DNA of 33,014 bases from an uncultured Rikenellaceae bacterium (GCA_944326945.1 CALVFY010000029.1:1-33014); one strand, 5' to 3'. Numbered from the stretch's first letter, positions 23,284 to 32,319 are shown. Program-made: numbers and translations. The notes: generated by a model from the letters alone, not told the origin.

Positions 23284-25314
23284 ATGAAACGTTATCTGAT
23301 TCTCATACTGATCGTTGCTGCGGCATTCCAGACACAGGGCCGCGAGATATTCAACATCAATCGAAACTGGCGCTTCTTCAGCAACAGCGAGGTGACCAGC
23401 GACGGGGCTCCTACGGTCAATCTGCCCCATATCTGGAACAATGATGCCCTGAGCGGCAAGAAAGACTACTTCAGAGGCATAGGCAACTACCTGAAAACCA
23501 TAGAAATTCCAGCAGAATGGATCGGGAAGCGTGTCTTTATCCGTTTTTACGGAGCCAATGCCATCACCAATGTCATCATCAACAGCAAACACGTAGGCGA
23601 ACATCGGGGAGGATACACCTCATTCACTTTCGAAATCACCGACTTTATCCGATTCGGCGAACGCAATTATTTTTGGCTGATCGTCAATAATGCCCCCCAA
23701 ATGGATATTCTGCCCACGGCCGGCGATATCAACTCCTATGGAGGAATCTTCCGGGATGTGGAGTTGATTGTCACGGATCCGGTAGCCGTAGCTCCCGTAT
23801 TGGGCTCTGAAGGTATCTTTATCCATCCCAAAGAGGTCTCTTCCGAGCATGTGGAAGCAGAGGCTGTTATAAAAGTAACCGGCATCAAGGACGGAAGTGC
23901 CCAGATTCACCTGACGGTCTTCACCGACCAAATGGATACAGTCGCCCGGGCCACAGCTCATGTACACCTCAGCGGACGAACCGTCTCCACGGCTACGCTA
24001 CCTTTCCAAATAGAGAACCCCTCCCTCTGGGACGGTATTTACAACCCATACCGATACAACATAGGGGTCAAACTATCGTCGGACGACATTCTGACCAACG
24101 ACTCGATCGTGGTGAAGACCGGCTTTCGAACCTGTGAAGTCGATCCTCAACGGGGTTTCCTGCTCAATGGACGCCCCTATCCGATCCACGGAGTCAAAGT
24201 CCATCAGGACCGCGCGCTGGTAGGTACCGCCCTCCAACCTTATCACATCGAAGAGGATTTCAACATGATCCGGGAGATGGGTGCCAATATGGTTCATACC
24301 GTAGGTGTTCCTCATTCTCCCGAATTTTACGAATTATGCGATCGCTACGGGATATTGGTATGGTGCGATTTACCGTTCATGGGGGCCACCTATCGTACGG
24401 ACAAAGCATTCGTCAACACGCCCTTGTTCCTGAAAAATGGACAAGATCAGCTCCGGGAGATCATTCGCCAGCAAATGAACCGTCCTTCGGTGGTGATGTG
24501 GGGACTCTTTTCCGACCTGAACCAACGAGGCGACGACCCAACCGACTACATCCGTCGATTGAATATGCTGGCCAAACAGGAAGATCCCTCCCGCATGACC
24601 GTAGCCGGCAGCAACAGCGACGGACCGTTCAATTTCGTGACCGATCTGATCGTATGGGATCACTTTTTCGGATGGATCGCAGGAACTCCGGCCGACATTA
24701 AAATCTGGCAGGAACAGTTGCATCGGGACTGGAGCAATCTGCGTTCGGGTGTGAGCTACGGGGCAGGAGCCTCTATCTATCACCAGGAGGACTCGCTCTA
24801 CCGGGCTCCCTACATGGGCAACTGGCATCCCGAACGCTGGCAGACTTACCTTCACGAACAATATTTCGACTATCTCAAAAACGACAATCAATTGTGGGGT
24901 ATCTTCGTATCCAATATGTTCGACTACGGAGCCGCCGGCCGTTCGTGGGGCGAAGGCAACGGAATCAACGATCTGGGACTGGTGACCTTCGACAGGAAAT
25001 ATTGCAAGGATGCCTACTATTTCTATAAAGCCAACTGGAACCAGGCTACGCCGTTCGTCTATATCGCCGAACGACGTTGGAATATCCGTCGCAACACCCT
25101 GCAACAGATCAAAGTCTATTCCAACTGTGCCGAAGTAGAATTAATCGTCAACGGAGCCTCTCTCGGCACCAGAACCGGCACAAACGGGACATTCCGTTGG
25201 GAAGAGGTGTCGCTTCATGAAGGACACAACACGATCGAAGCCCGTAGCGGAGAACTCCACGATCAGATCGAGATCGAAATTCTCAACAGCGAGTCGACCA
25301 GTATTATTGACTGA
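23284..25314 (+). CDS. Secreted glycoside hydrolase family 2 protein with degenerate active site
   Basis: This 676-residue protein has a signal peptide (MKRYLILILIVAAAFQTQG), a sugar-binding jelly-roll (about 20-165), an immunoglobulin-like domain (about 170-280), a TIM-barrel (about 285-590) and a C-terminal DUF4982-like Ig domain (about 592-670). The order is that of GH2 beta-galactosidases. Active GH2 enzymes of this subfamily have WGLFNEL (acid/base Glu) and GISEYGAG (nucleophile Glu). Here the sites read WGLFSDL (S410-D411) and GVSYGAGAS (490-496), so the first Glu is Asp and the second is missing. The Arg and His of the usual NxxRxSHYP are also changed (NMVHTVGVP, 335-343), and the usual D-E-x-P reads C-D-L-P. 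It is probably a catalytically impaired or inactive relative. No SusC/SusD or regulator adjoins it. Confidence 0.88.
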   Translation: MKRYLILILIVAAAFQTQGREIFNINRNWRFFSNSEVTSDGAPTVNLPHIWNNDALSGKKDYFRGIGNYLKTIEIPAEWIGKRVFIRFYGANAITNVIINSKHVGEHRGGYTSFTFEITDFIRFGERNYFWLIVNNAPQMDILPTAGDINSYGGIFRDVELIVTDPVAVAPVLGSEGIFIHPKEVSSEHVEAEAVIKVTGIKDGSAQIHLTVFTDQMDTVARATAHVHLSGRTVSTATLPFQIENPSLWDGIYNPYRYNIGVKLSSDDILTNDSIVVKTGFRTCEVDPQRGFLLNGRPYPIHGVKVHQDRALVGTALQPYHIEEDFNMIREMGANMVHTVGVPHSPEFYELCDRYGILVWCDLPFMGATYRTDKAFVNTPLFLKNGQDQLREIIRQQMNRPSVVMWGLFSDLNQRGDDPTDYIRRLNMLAKQEDPSRMTVAGSNSDGPFNFVTDLIVWDHFFGWIAGTPADIKIWQEQLHRDWSNLRSGVSYGAGASIYHQEDSLYRAPYMGNWHPERWQTYLHEQYFDYLKNDNQLWGIFVSNMFDYGAAGRSWGEGNGINDLGLVTFDRKYCKDAYYFYKANWNQATPFVYIAERRWNIRRNTLQQIKVYSNCAEVELIVNGASLGTRTGTNGTFRWEEVSLHEGHNTIEARSGELHDQIEIEILNSESTSIID

Positions 25315-25338
25315 TCGATCGGAAAACCGGTTTCGTTT

Positions 25339-25974
25339 TTATCGAACGGAGCGGAGCAGAATATCCTTTGCTCCGGGACCTTCGCAGAAGAGCAGGTCGA
25401 TCACCGAGAGATTCGGCACAAACGGCATCCGTTCCGAAAACACCTGGTAATAGGGCTCCGGGTCGAACGCCGGATCGGGTCGCCAAAGACGTGGTTTGGG
25501 TGAAAGCGACGACCGAAAATCGACATACCCTGCCTCCCGGGCCTCTTGTGGAGAGAGGTAACTATCAGACAACCGCACCGTGGCCTCTATTCCCAACAGA
25601 CGCAACAAGAGCCGCATCAGATCCAGATCGTAATCGAGCAGACAGTCGTAATGCCGTTCATAGAAAGGGGCCAATTCCCCGCCGTAATAATCAAAATAAG
25701 GAGAATTCTTGTAGGCGGAACGAATCGAATACCAATGCTGATGCTGCCACCGCTTGGAGTAGTCGATACGCACTTCACGCATGGGACACCCCTTTCCGGA
25801 GAGATGAACGGTCTGAACCGTCAACGAAAGCGGTCCATCGGAGGCCAAAATGTCGCAACGGTTCCGGTAACTCTGTTTGACGAAATGCTCGTGTACGTCA
25901 ATCACACAAGGCGACAGGCACAATTTCGTAAAATACTGGACATTGCCCAGGTATGTCAACGGCAGCAGATTCAT
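25339..25974 (-). CDS. WbqC family protein
   Basis: This 211-residue protein resembles the WbqC-like family (PF08889), which is found in O-antigen and other glycan loci in some bacteria but has no firmly known reaction. The opening MNLLPLTYLGNVQYF, an internal DVHEHFVKQSYRNRCDI and RIDYSKRWQHQHWYSIRSAYKNSPYFDYYG (read in parts) are typical. Its ATG (25974) overlaps the ispG stop as ATGA, so translation is probably coupled. The in-frame extension to 25992 is not needed. Function is not inferred. Confidence 0.8.
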   Translation of the reverse strand: MNLLPLTYLGNVQYFTKLCLSPCVIDVHEHFVKQSYRNRCDILASDGPLSLTVQTVHLSGKGCPMREVRIDYSKRWQHQHWYSIRSAYKNSPYFDYYGGELAPFYERHYDCLLDYDLDLMRLLLRLLGIEATVRLSDSYLSPQEAREAGYVDFRSSLSPKPRLWRPDPAFDPEPYYQVFSERMPFVPNLSVIDLLFCEGPGAKDILLRSVR

Positions 25975-27560
25975 GGTTCGGGATCCGTCCAATCGCCTCC
26001 TTCGCGAATCAACTCCACCAATGCATCCAGAGCCTCCTCCTGCGGAATGGCACGCCGTACCACTTCACGTCCCTTGTAAAGGGTAACACGTCCGCGACCG
26101 GCCCCCACATATCCATAGTCGGCATCGGCCATCTCTCCCGGACCATTGACGATACATCCCATCACACCGATCTTCAGCCCTTTCAGATGCGACGTACGTG
26201 CCCGAATCGTGGCCAGTGTCTTCTGCAGATCGTACAACGTCCGTCCGCATCCGGGACAGGCGATATATTCCGTTTTACTCATCCTTACCCGAGCGGCCTG
26301 CAGAATTCCCAACGCCAATTCACGTAACTGCTGTGGCGAAACACCTTCACCTTCATTCTCGATCCGAATACCGTCGGCCAGCCCGTCGACGAACAAAGGT
26401 CCGAAGTCGGACGCAGCCCGTACCTGCAGACGCAGCAATGAATCCTCCCGATAACGACGGCACAAGATCACCGGACGACGATCCCCCCGGGCCGTAAGAT
26501 TCAGGATCCGGGCCCGCCAGTCGGCCACAGGATTCCGATTCGTGCTCTCCAGCACCACCACCCGCTGCTGATCAATAGCCTTATGCTCCTCTTCGTTCAG
26601 TTCCTCATACAACAACGGAACATTCGTTCCTCCGAGCCTTCCCACCGAATCGGTCCCCCTCCTGCAATATTCATACGGAGAATAGATCGAAACATCCGTG
26701 ATCGGTTCCACTGGTTCGTGTTCCGACCGATCCGCAAAACAGGCCACCAATTCACGTGCCACAGGAATCTCATTTTCGGGTGGCTCGGTAAGCGACACCC
26801 GAACCGTATCGCCGAGCCCGTCAGCCAACAAAGTTCCGATTCCCACAGCCGATTTCACCCGTCCGTCGGTCCCGTCACCCGCCTCGGTCACACCCAGGTG
26901 GAGCGGATAACGCATCCCTTCGGCCCGCATGGCCGCCACCAACATACGATAAGCATGTACCATCACCCGAACATTGCTCGACTTCATGGATACCACCGCA
27001 TCGTGGAAATTTTCGTCCCGGCAGACACGTAACATCTCCATCGCCGACTCGACCATTCCTCGCGGCGTATCGCCCCAACGATCGACCATCCGGGGAGCCA
27101 ACGATCCATGATTTACGCCGATTCGCAAAGCCACACCCCGTTCCCGACACCGAGCGATCAGGGCTCGAAGTTTTTCTCCATCCTCATCCCGATAATTGCC
27201 GGGATTGATCCGTACCTTGTCGACATACTCGGCAGCGATCATCGCCACCTCCGGCGTAAAATGAATATCGGCCACGAGAGCCACCCGATCGGGCCACACC
27301 CCCCGTTTCTGCAACGCATCCCGAATCGCCCGAAGATTCTCCCCCTCGCGGCGTCCGGGTGCCGTGAGCCGCACCACCGGACCTCCGGCAGCCACGATCC
27401 GTTCGGTCTGGGCCACACAACCCTCCGTATCGAGCGTATCGGTATTGGTCATCGACTGCACCACTATGGGGTTTTCTCCTCCGATCACCGTACAACCCAC
27501 ACGTACGGGATCGGTCTTCCGTCGGAGGTATCTCTCCAATGAATCACAAAAATCAATCAT
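25971..27560 (-). CDS. ispG: 4-hydroxy-3-methylbut-2-enyl diphosphate synthase (IspG/GcpE)
   Basis: This 529-residue iron-sulfur enzyme reduces 2-C-methyl-D-erythritol 2,4-cyclodiphosphate to HMBPP in the MEP isoprenoid pathway. The N-terminal TIM barrel has VQSMTNTDTLD and VADIHF. The [4Fe-4S] ligands are Cys435 and Cys438 (ACPGCGR), Cys469 (GVMGCIVNGPGE) and Glu476. Between the barrel (ending near LTEPPENEIP) and the cluster domain there is an insertion, as in plant and Bacteroidota IspG, which makes it longer than the E. coli form (about 370 residues). From memory, Bacteroides homologues are around 600 residues, so the insertion here is compact. ATG 27560 (MIDFCDSLERY) was preferred to the extension to 27602, which covers the promoter. 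Confidence 0.94.
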   Translation of the reverse strand: MIDFCDSLERYLRRKTDPVRVGCTVIGGENPIVVQSMTNTDTLDTEGCVAQTERIVAAGGPVVRLTAPGRREGENLRAIRDALQKRGVWPDRVALVADIHFTPEVAMIAAEYVDKVRINPGNYRDEDGEKLRALIARCRERGVALRIGVNHGSLAPRMVDRWGDTPRGMVESAMEMLRVCRDENFHDAVVSMKSSNVRVMVHAYRMLVAAMRAEGMRYPLHLGVTEAGDGTDGRVKSAVGIGTLLADGLGDTVRVSLTEPPENEIPVARELVACFADRSEHEPVEPITDVSIYSPYEYCRRGTDSVGRLGGTNVPLLYEELNEEEHKAIDQQRVVVLESTNRNPVADWRARILNLTARGDRRPVILCRRYREDSLLRLQVRAASDFGPLFVDGLADGIRIENEGEGVSPQQLRELALGILQAARVRMSKTEYIACPGCGRTLYDLQKTLATIRARTSHLKGLKIGVMGCIVNGPGEMADADYGYVGAGRGRVTLYKGREVVRRAIPQEEALDALVELIREGGDWTDPEP

Positions 27561-27584
27561 AAGTCTTCTGGCTGTATCTGCAAA

Positions 27585-27592
27585 CAAAGATA
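27585..27592 (-). promoter_or_regulatory. -7 promoter element of ispG
   Basis: Minus-strand TATCTTTG matches TAnnTTTG, 24 bases before ATG 27560. A -33 TTTG is not obvious. Confidence 0.5.
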
Positions 27593-27676
27593 GTATTTTC
27601 AACGCAGAATTCCTCTCTTCCCTCCCCCGAATCCCATTCCACCACCCAAGGGTCGATAAAATCTCGCCGAAATCGC

Positions 27677-27684
27677 TACTTTTG
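27677..27684 (+). promoter_or_regulatory. -7 promoter element of recG
   Basis: TACTTTTG matches TAnnTTTG, 53 bases before ATG 27738, and is divergent from the ispG element. No clear TTTG lies at the -33 distance. Confidence 0.45.
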
Positions 27685-27737
27685 CAGGGAAATGTCCCGG
27701 AATTTGCTTATCTTAGTGACAACGGAGCGAACAGAAT

Positions 27738-29849
27738 ATGGGAGAGATTCTCGACAACGACATCAAATTTCTCACGGGAGTGGGCGAACGACGTGCAGCC
27801 CTTTTGGGCAACGAATTGGGTATCCGCACCTTGCGGGATCTGCTCTACTACTTTCCGTTCCGCTATATCGACCGCACGAAAATCTATAAAATCGCCGAAA
27901 TCCGCGACGATTCACTCACCTACATCCAACTCAAAGCCCGGATCGAGGGTTTCTCCCTCGCAGGCGGCGGTGCGAAAAAACGCTTTACGGCAATCGTCTC
28001 CGACGGAACGGGTACCGCCGAACTGGTCTGGTTCAAAGGTATCAACTGGATCGAAAAACGGCTGGAAAGAGGGAGGGAATACATCATTTTCGGCCGTCCG
28101 AGTCTGTACCGGGGAGAGCTCTCGATTGTCCATCCCGAATTGGAATCGCTGGGAAGTATGTTGAATCGTCCGCAGGCAGGCGTACAAGGCGTATACAGTA
28201 CCACCGAAAAACTCTCCTCGAACCAACTCGGCACCAAAGGGATCTATACACTGGTGTGCAACCTCTGGAAACTGGTCGGCGAACGAATCACGGAGACATT
28301 GCCCGAAGAGATCCGCCGGTCCAACGGACTGATCGGACTCAAAGAGGCCCTCTACAATATCCACTTTCCCCAGAATCAGCAACTGCTCCAACAGGCCGAG
28401 TATCGTCTTAAGTTCGAGGAGCTGCTGGGCACCCAACTCAGCATTCTCTCACAACGCAGCGGCCGAATCGACAAAAATGACGGATTTCTCTTTCCCAAAG
28501 TGGGCTCTTTTTTCAACACCTTCTATCAGAAGAAATTGCCCTTCCCGCTGACCGGAGCCCAAAAACGGGTCATCAAGGAGATTCGGGCCGACACTGTGAC
28601 CGGCCATCAGATGAATCGTCTGCTGCAAGGCGACGTGGGAAGCGGAAAGACCCTCGTGGCACTGATGTCCATGTTACTGGCAGCTGACAATGGCTTTCAG
28701 AGTTGCCTGATGGCTCCGACCGAAATCCTGGCACGGCAGCACTATGCCACAATCAGCCGTATGGCCGAAGGTCTGGGCATCGGAATTGCCGTACTCACCG
28801 GATCGTCCAAAAAGAGCGAACGGCGTCCGGTTCTGGAAGGTGTGCGCAACGGAGAGACCCATATTCTGATCGGAACACACGCCCTGCTGGAAGATGCCGT
28901 ACAATTCTCCGATCTGGGATTGGTGGTGATCGACGAGCAGCATCGTTTCGGCGTGGAACAGCGGGCTCGTCTCTGGACCAAAAACCATCGGCCGCCCCAT
29001 GTACTGGTGATGACCGCCACTCCGATTCCGCGTACTCTGGCCATGACCCTCTACGGTGATCTGGATGTCTCGGTGATCGACGAACTGCCTCCGGGCCGCA
29101 AACCGATCCGCACGTTTCACTACTTCGATTCACACCGGCTGCAACTGTTCGGATTCATGCGCAAACAGATCGCCCTCGGGCATCAGGTATATATCGTCTA
29201 TCCGCTCATCAAAGAGTCAGAGAAGATGGACTACAAGGATCTTTACGACGGATTCGAAAGCATTACCCGGGAATTCCCTCTGCCCGAATACCGGGTGACG
29301 GTAGTCCACGGCAAGATGAAACCCGAAGACAAGGAGGCGGCCATGCAGGAATTCAAGAGCGGTGCAGCTCAGATCATGGTAGCCACGTCAGTGATCGAGG
29401 TGGGCGTAGACGTGCCCAATGCCTCGGTCATGGTGATCGAAAGCGCCGAACGATTCGGCCTGTCTCAGCTCCACCAGTTGCGAGGACGAGTGGGACGAGG
29501 CGCCGAACAGTCCTACTGCATCCTGATGAGCGGTGAAAAACTCTCCCGAGAATCGCGTGCCCGACTCGACGCCATGGTCGCCACGACAGACGGTTTCGAA
29601 CTGGCCGAACTCGATCTGAAACTGCGCGGGGCAGGCGACTTGAACGGCACCCAACAGAGTGGTTTGGCATTCGAATTGAAGATCGCCAACCTGAGTCGCG
29701 ACAGTCAGATCGTAGAGCGAGCCCGCAGCGTGGCCGGGACCATACTGGCCGACGACCCCTCTCTCACGGACCCCCGACACTCCGGCCTCGCGAAATTGAA
29801 AGAAAAATATTCCTCCCACAAAGAGATAGATTTCAGTATGATTTCATAA
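27738..29849 (+). CDS. recG: ATP-dependent DNA helicase RecG
   Basis: This 703-residue helicase processes stalled forks and Holliday junctions. The N-terminal wedge/OB domain spans about 55-150 (RFTAIVSDGTGTAELVWF). Helicase motif I is GDVGSGKT (298-305), motif Ia is MAPTEILARQH, motif II is DEQH (399-402), motif III is MTATPIPRT. In the second lobe, TVVHGKMKPEDKE, ATSVIEVGVDVPNA and the arginine-finger region QLRGRVGRG are complete. Length is normal for the family. A start near the promoter, ATG 27738 (MGEILDNDIKFL), fits. The downstream DUF3108 gene begins about 30 bp later and could be co-transcribed. Confidence 0.97.
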   Translation: MGEILDNDIKFLTGVGERRAALLGNELGIRTLRDLLYYFPFRYIDRTKIYKIAEIRDDSLTYIQLKARIEGFSLAGGGAKKRFTAIVSDGTGTAELVWFKGINWIEKRLERGREYIIFGRPSLYRGELSIVHPELESLGSMLNRPQAGVQGVYSTTEKLSSNQLGTKGIYTLVCNLWKLVGERITETLPEEIRRSNGLIGLKEALYNIHFPQNQQLLQQAEYRLKFEELLGTQLSILSQRSGRIDKNDGFLFPKVGSFFNTFYQKKLPFPLTGAQKRVIKEIRADTVTGHQMNRLLQGDVGSGKTLVALMSMLLAADNGFQSCLMAPTEILARQHYATISRMAEGLGIGIAVLTGSSKKSERRPVLEGVRNGETHILIGTHALLEDAVQFSDLGLVVIDEQHRFGVEQRARLWTKNHRPPHVLVMTATPIPRTLAMTLYGDLDVSVIDELPPGRKPIRTFHYFDSHRLQLFGFMRKQIALGHQVYIVYPLIKESEKMDYKDLYDGFESITREFPLPEYRVTVVHGKMKPEDKEAAMQEFKSGAAQIMVATSVIEVGVDVPNASVMVIESAERFGLSQLHQLRGRVGRGAEQSYCILMSGEKLSRESRARLDAMVATTDGFELAELDLKLRGAGDLNGTQQSGLAFELKIANLSRDSQIVERARSVAGTILADDPSLTDPRHSGLAKLKEKYSSHKEIDFSMIS

Positions 29850-29879
29850 TTTTACGGCCGAGGATAACGTTTTGTGAAT

Positions 29880-30698
29880 ATGAATGTCAAATCGATCATC
29901 ACAGGAGTCTTTTTGCTGGCAACCGCCACCACGGTTTCGGCAAAATCACCCGATCGTGCCTTCAAAGACGGAGAAACCCTGAACTACATGGTCAGCTACC
30001 GGGCCACACTGATACCCAATACAGACGTGGCCGAAGTCGTGCTCAAGACCACCCGTACCACACTCGACGGAGAACCCGTATGGAATATCTACGGAAATGG
30101 ACGGGTCATGCCTTTTTTCCGTTGGTTTTTCGACCTGAACGACACCTATAACACTTGGCTCGACACGGAAACACTCCGCCCGATAAAATTCACAGGAAAC
30201 ATAGAGGAGGGAAAATATCGCTTCGTGAGCGCCTATCGTTACGATTGGGATTCCTTGAAGGTTCACACCACCTACCGGAACCTCAAACACGAACACGACA
30301 GTCACAAAACGATGCCGCTGACCAATCGGAGCTTCGACGCTCTGGCTCTTTTCTATAATCTGCGAGGAGAAGATATCGAGTCGTTCAAACCCGGAGAACA
30401 ACGCTATCTGGAACTGGTGCTGGAAGATACAATCCGCCGTATCCAATACCGGTACCTGGGAAAAGACACCAAAAACATCAAAGGATTAGGCAAATTCAAA
30501 ACCTTGAAATTCTCCTGCCAGCTGGCCACCAGTTCGGGAGAGTCGTTTGAGGACGGAAGCGAATTCTTCCTCTGGATTACCGACGACCGTAACAAGATTC
30601 CTCTCTATATCGAATCGCCGATCCGCGTAGGAAGTATCCGGGGCAAATTGACAGGATACTCCAATCTGAGATACGAGCTCAGTAGCAAAATAAAGTAA
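29880..30698 (+). CDS. DUF3108 domain-containing exported protein
   Basis: This 272-residue protein has a signal peptide (MNVKSIITGVFLLATATTVSA) followed by a beta-rich domain beginning with FKDGETLNYMVSYRATLIPNTDVAEVVLKT, matching the DUF3108 family of periplasmic or outer-membrane-associated proteins of unknown function. The middle FSCQLATSSGESFEDGSEFFLWITDDRNKIPLYIESPIRVGSIRGKL (read in parts) resembles the family's conserved C-terminal strands. A GTG at 29874 is in frame; ATG 29880 is preferred. It follows recG and precedes the coiled-coil protein, which has its own promoter right after this stop. Confidence 0.8.
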   Translation: MNVKSIITGVFLLATATTVSAKSPDRAFKDGETLNYMVSYRATLIPNTDVAEVVLKTTRTTLDGEPVWNIYGNGRVMPFFRWFFDLNDTYNTWLDTETLRPIKFTGNIEEGKYRFVSAYRYDWDSLKVHTTYRNLKHEHDSHKTMPLTNRSFDALALFYNLRGEDIESFKPGEQRYLELVLEDTIRRIQYRYLGKDTKNIKGLGKFKTLKFSCQLATSSGESFEDGSEFFLWITDDRNKIPLYIESPIRVGSIRGKLTGYSNLRYELSSKIK

Positions 30699-30704
30699 TT
30701 TGTT

Positions 30705-30712
30705 TATATTTG
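30705..30712 (+). promoter_or_regulatory. -7 promoter element of the coiled-coil protein gene
   Basis: TATATTTG matches TAnnTTTG, seven bases after the DUF3108 stop and 22 bases before ATG 30734. No TTTG is seen at the -33 distance. Confidence 0.5.
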
Positions 30713-30733
30713 CAGAACGTAAAGATAAGTGAT

Positions 30734-31621
30734 ATGGAAGATTACAACGAAGAATACCCCGCCCCAGCCAAATCCATCAAAGGCTACAAAATAGTGATCG
30801 TCATTTTAGCCGTCATTCTGGGCGCACTTTCGATTCTCTATTTCCAGCAGGTCAATCAGATGAAGGCCGAATTCGCCATAGAACGCGACACATTGACCAA
30901 TCGTCTGACCAATCTGATGAACGAATACGACAGTCTCCAGACCGAAAACGATACGATCTCTAAACACCTCGAGGAACAGCGCGGGAAGGCCGACTCTCTG
31001 CTGCAACGACTCAAAAAAGAACGTTCGTTCAGCGCAGCCAAAATCAGACAATACGAAAAAGAATTGGGCACGTTGCGTACCGTGATGCGCGGCTTCGTTC
31101 AACAGATCGACTCGCTCAATACTCTCAACAAAAAACTGATCAACGAGAATGTCGACTACCGCAAACAGATCTCTACCGAAAAGATGCGGGCCGATATGGC
31201 GGAAGAGAAAGCCGATGAACTCTCGACCAAAATACGTAAAGGTTCAGTGATCCGTGCCCGCGACATCTCCCTGTTGGCTCTCAGCAGCAGCGACAAGGTG
31301 GTGACCCGTGCGGCGAGAGCCTCCCGTCTGCGTGTCGATTTCGTGTTGGCCGCCAACGAATTGGCCACTCCGGGCGAACGTCACGTATATGCCCGCATTA
31401 CAGGGCCCGACGGTTATGTGATGGCCAATACCTCTGGCGCCGTATTCGAATTCGAGGGCGATATGCTCACCTATTCGGCAACTCGGCAGATCGACTATCA
31501 GAATCAGGATCTGGCTGTCAGTCTCTACTACAACGGAGCAGGTATCACCGGGGGCAAATACCGGGTGGTGATCTACATGGACGGCTATCAGATCGGCAGC
31601 AACGAGGTTATCCTGCGTTAA
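30734..31621 (+). CDS. Membrane-anchored coiled-coil protein of unknown function
   Basis: This 295-residue protein has a short cytoplasmic N-terminus, one membrane segment (about 19-37), a long heptad-rich coiled coil (about 40-168, rich in Glu, Lys, Asp, Leu) and a C-terminal beta-rich domain (about 172-295: RVDFVLAANELATPGERHVYARITGPDGY). The C-terminal domain looks like a conserved family in Bacteroidota, but I cannot name it. Type II membrane orientation is inferred, with coil and domain in the periplasm, suggesting an envelope scaffold. An upstream in-frame ATG at 30710 sits inside the promoter element, so 30734 (MEDYNEEYPAP) is chosen. A terminator hairpin follows. No function is proposed. 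Confidence 0.72.
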   Translation: MEDYNEEYPAPAKSIKGYKIVIVILAVILGALSILYFQQVNQMKAEFAIERDTLTNRLTNLMNEYDSLQTENDTISKHLEEQRGKADSLLQRLKKERSFSAAKIRQYEKELGTLRTVMRGFVQQIDSLNTLNKKLINENVDYRKQISTEKMRADMAEEKADELSTKIRKGSVIRARDISLLALSSSDKVVTRAARASRLRVDFVLAANELATPGERHVYARITGPDGYVMANTSGAVFEFEGDMLTYSATRQIDYQNQDLAVSLYYNGAGITGGKYRVVIYMDGYQIGSNEVILR

Positions 31622-31638
31622 CAGACATACGGTCTCAT

Positions 31639-31691
31639 AATAAAATGTAGGAGGAGATATTTGTTACGAATATCTCCTCCTACATTTTATT
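31639..31691. terminator. 23-bp perfect hairpin between convergent genes (bidirectional terminator candidate)
   Basis: Positions 31639-31661 and 31669-31691 are perfect reverse complements over 23 bp, separated by a 7-nt loop (TGTTACG). Both arms contain an A/T-rich end (AATAAAATG and CATTTTATT), so transcripts from either strand finish in a T-rich arm. It lies 17 bases after the coiled-coil gene stop and 28 before the lspA stop, where a bidirectional terminator fits. Confidence 0.75.
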
Positions 31692-31719
31692 CAAGTACTC
31701 ATCGAAATCGACGTGAAGG

Positions 31720-32319
31720 CTATTTAAAAAACTTACGTTGGAAAAGGATCAGATAGATCACCCCGATTGTAATATAACTGTCTGCAAAATTAAAAATAGG
31801 GCTAAAAAAGGTAAACGGATCTCCGCCGATACCCGGCAACCAGTCTGGATAATGTCCGCTCACAATCGGGAAATAGAGCATATCCACCACTCGTCCGTGT
31901 AAGAATCCCGCATAACCGCCCCCCTCGGGGAAAAGGGTCGCCGGAGTGAAATAGGTCGATTCCGAAAAAATCAATCCGTAAAAGGCACTGTCGATAATGT
32001 TTCCCAAAGCACCGGCCAGGATCAGTCCAAACCCCACCAACACCCCTGTTGGTGCTTTTTTCTTCAGTAAATGAACAATATACCATCCTAAAGCGATCAC
32101 GGCGCATATACGGAACAGACTCAGGATCAATTTCCCGTAATCGCCGCCCAACTGAAACCCGAAAGCGGCCCCCGGATTTTCGATAAATCGAATAAAAAAC
32201 CAATTGGGAAACACGGTATAGCTCTGATCAAGAGCCATATGGGTTTTTACCCAAAACTTGACACATTGGTCCACGACCAATAACAACAGGATGATAAGCA
32301 GGATTTTTTTTCGAGACAT
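31720..32319 (-). CDS. lspA: Lipoprotein signal peptidase (signal peptidase II)
   Basis: This 199-residue membrane protease removes signal peptides from prolipoproteins. Four membrane segments are seen (about 5-20, 67-84, 94-110 and 180-196). The conserved NPGAAFGF is present at 48-55. The catalytic aspartates are Asp146 in HGRVVDMLYFP and Asp180 in FNFADSYI, with GNIIDSAFYG upstream. Two extra loops (about 118-140 and 152-174) lengthen it beyond E. coli LspA (164 residues), as is usual in Bacteroidota. It is the likely processor of the lipoprotein sulfatase in this window. It is convergent with the coiled-coil gene. Confidence 0.93.
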   Translation of the reverse strand: MSRKKILLIILLLLVVDQCVKFWVKTHMALDQSYTVFPNWFFIRFIENPGAAFGFQLGGDYGKLILSLFRICAVIALGWYIVHLLKKKAPTGVLVGFGLILAGALGNIIDSAFYGLIFSESTYFTPATLFPEGGGYAGFLHGRVVDMLYFPIVSGHYPDWLPGIGGDPFTFFSPIFNFADSYITIGVIYLILFQRKFFK

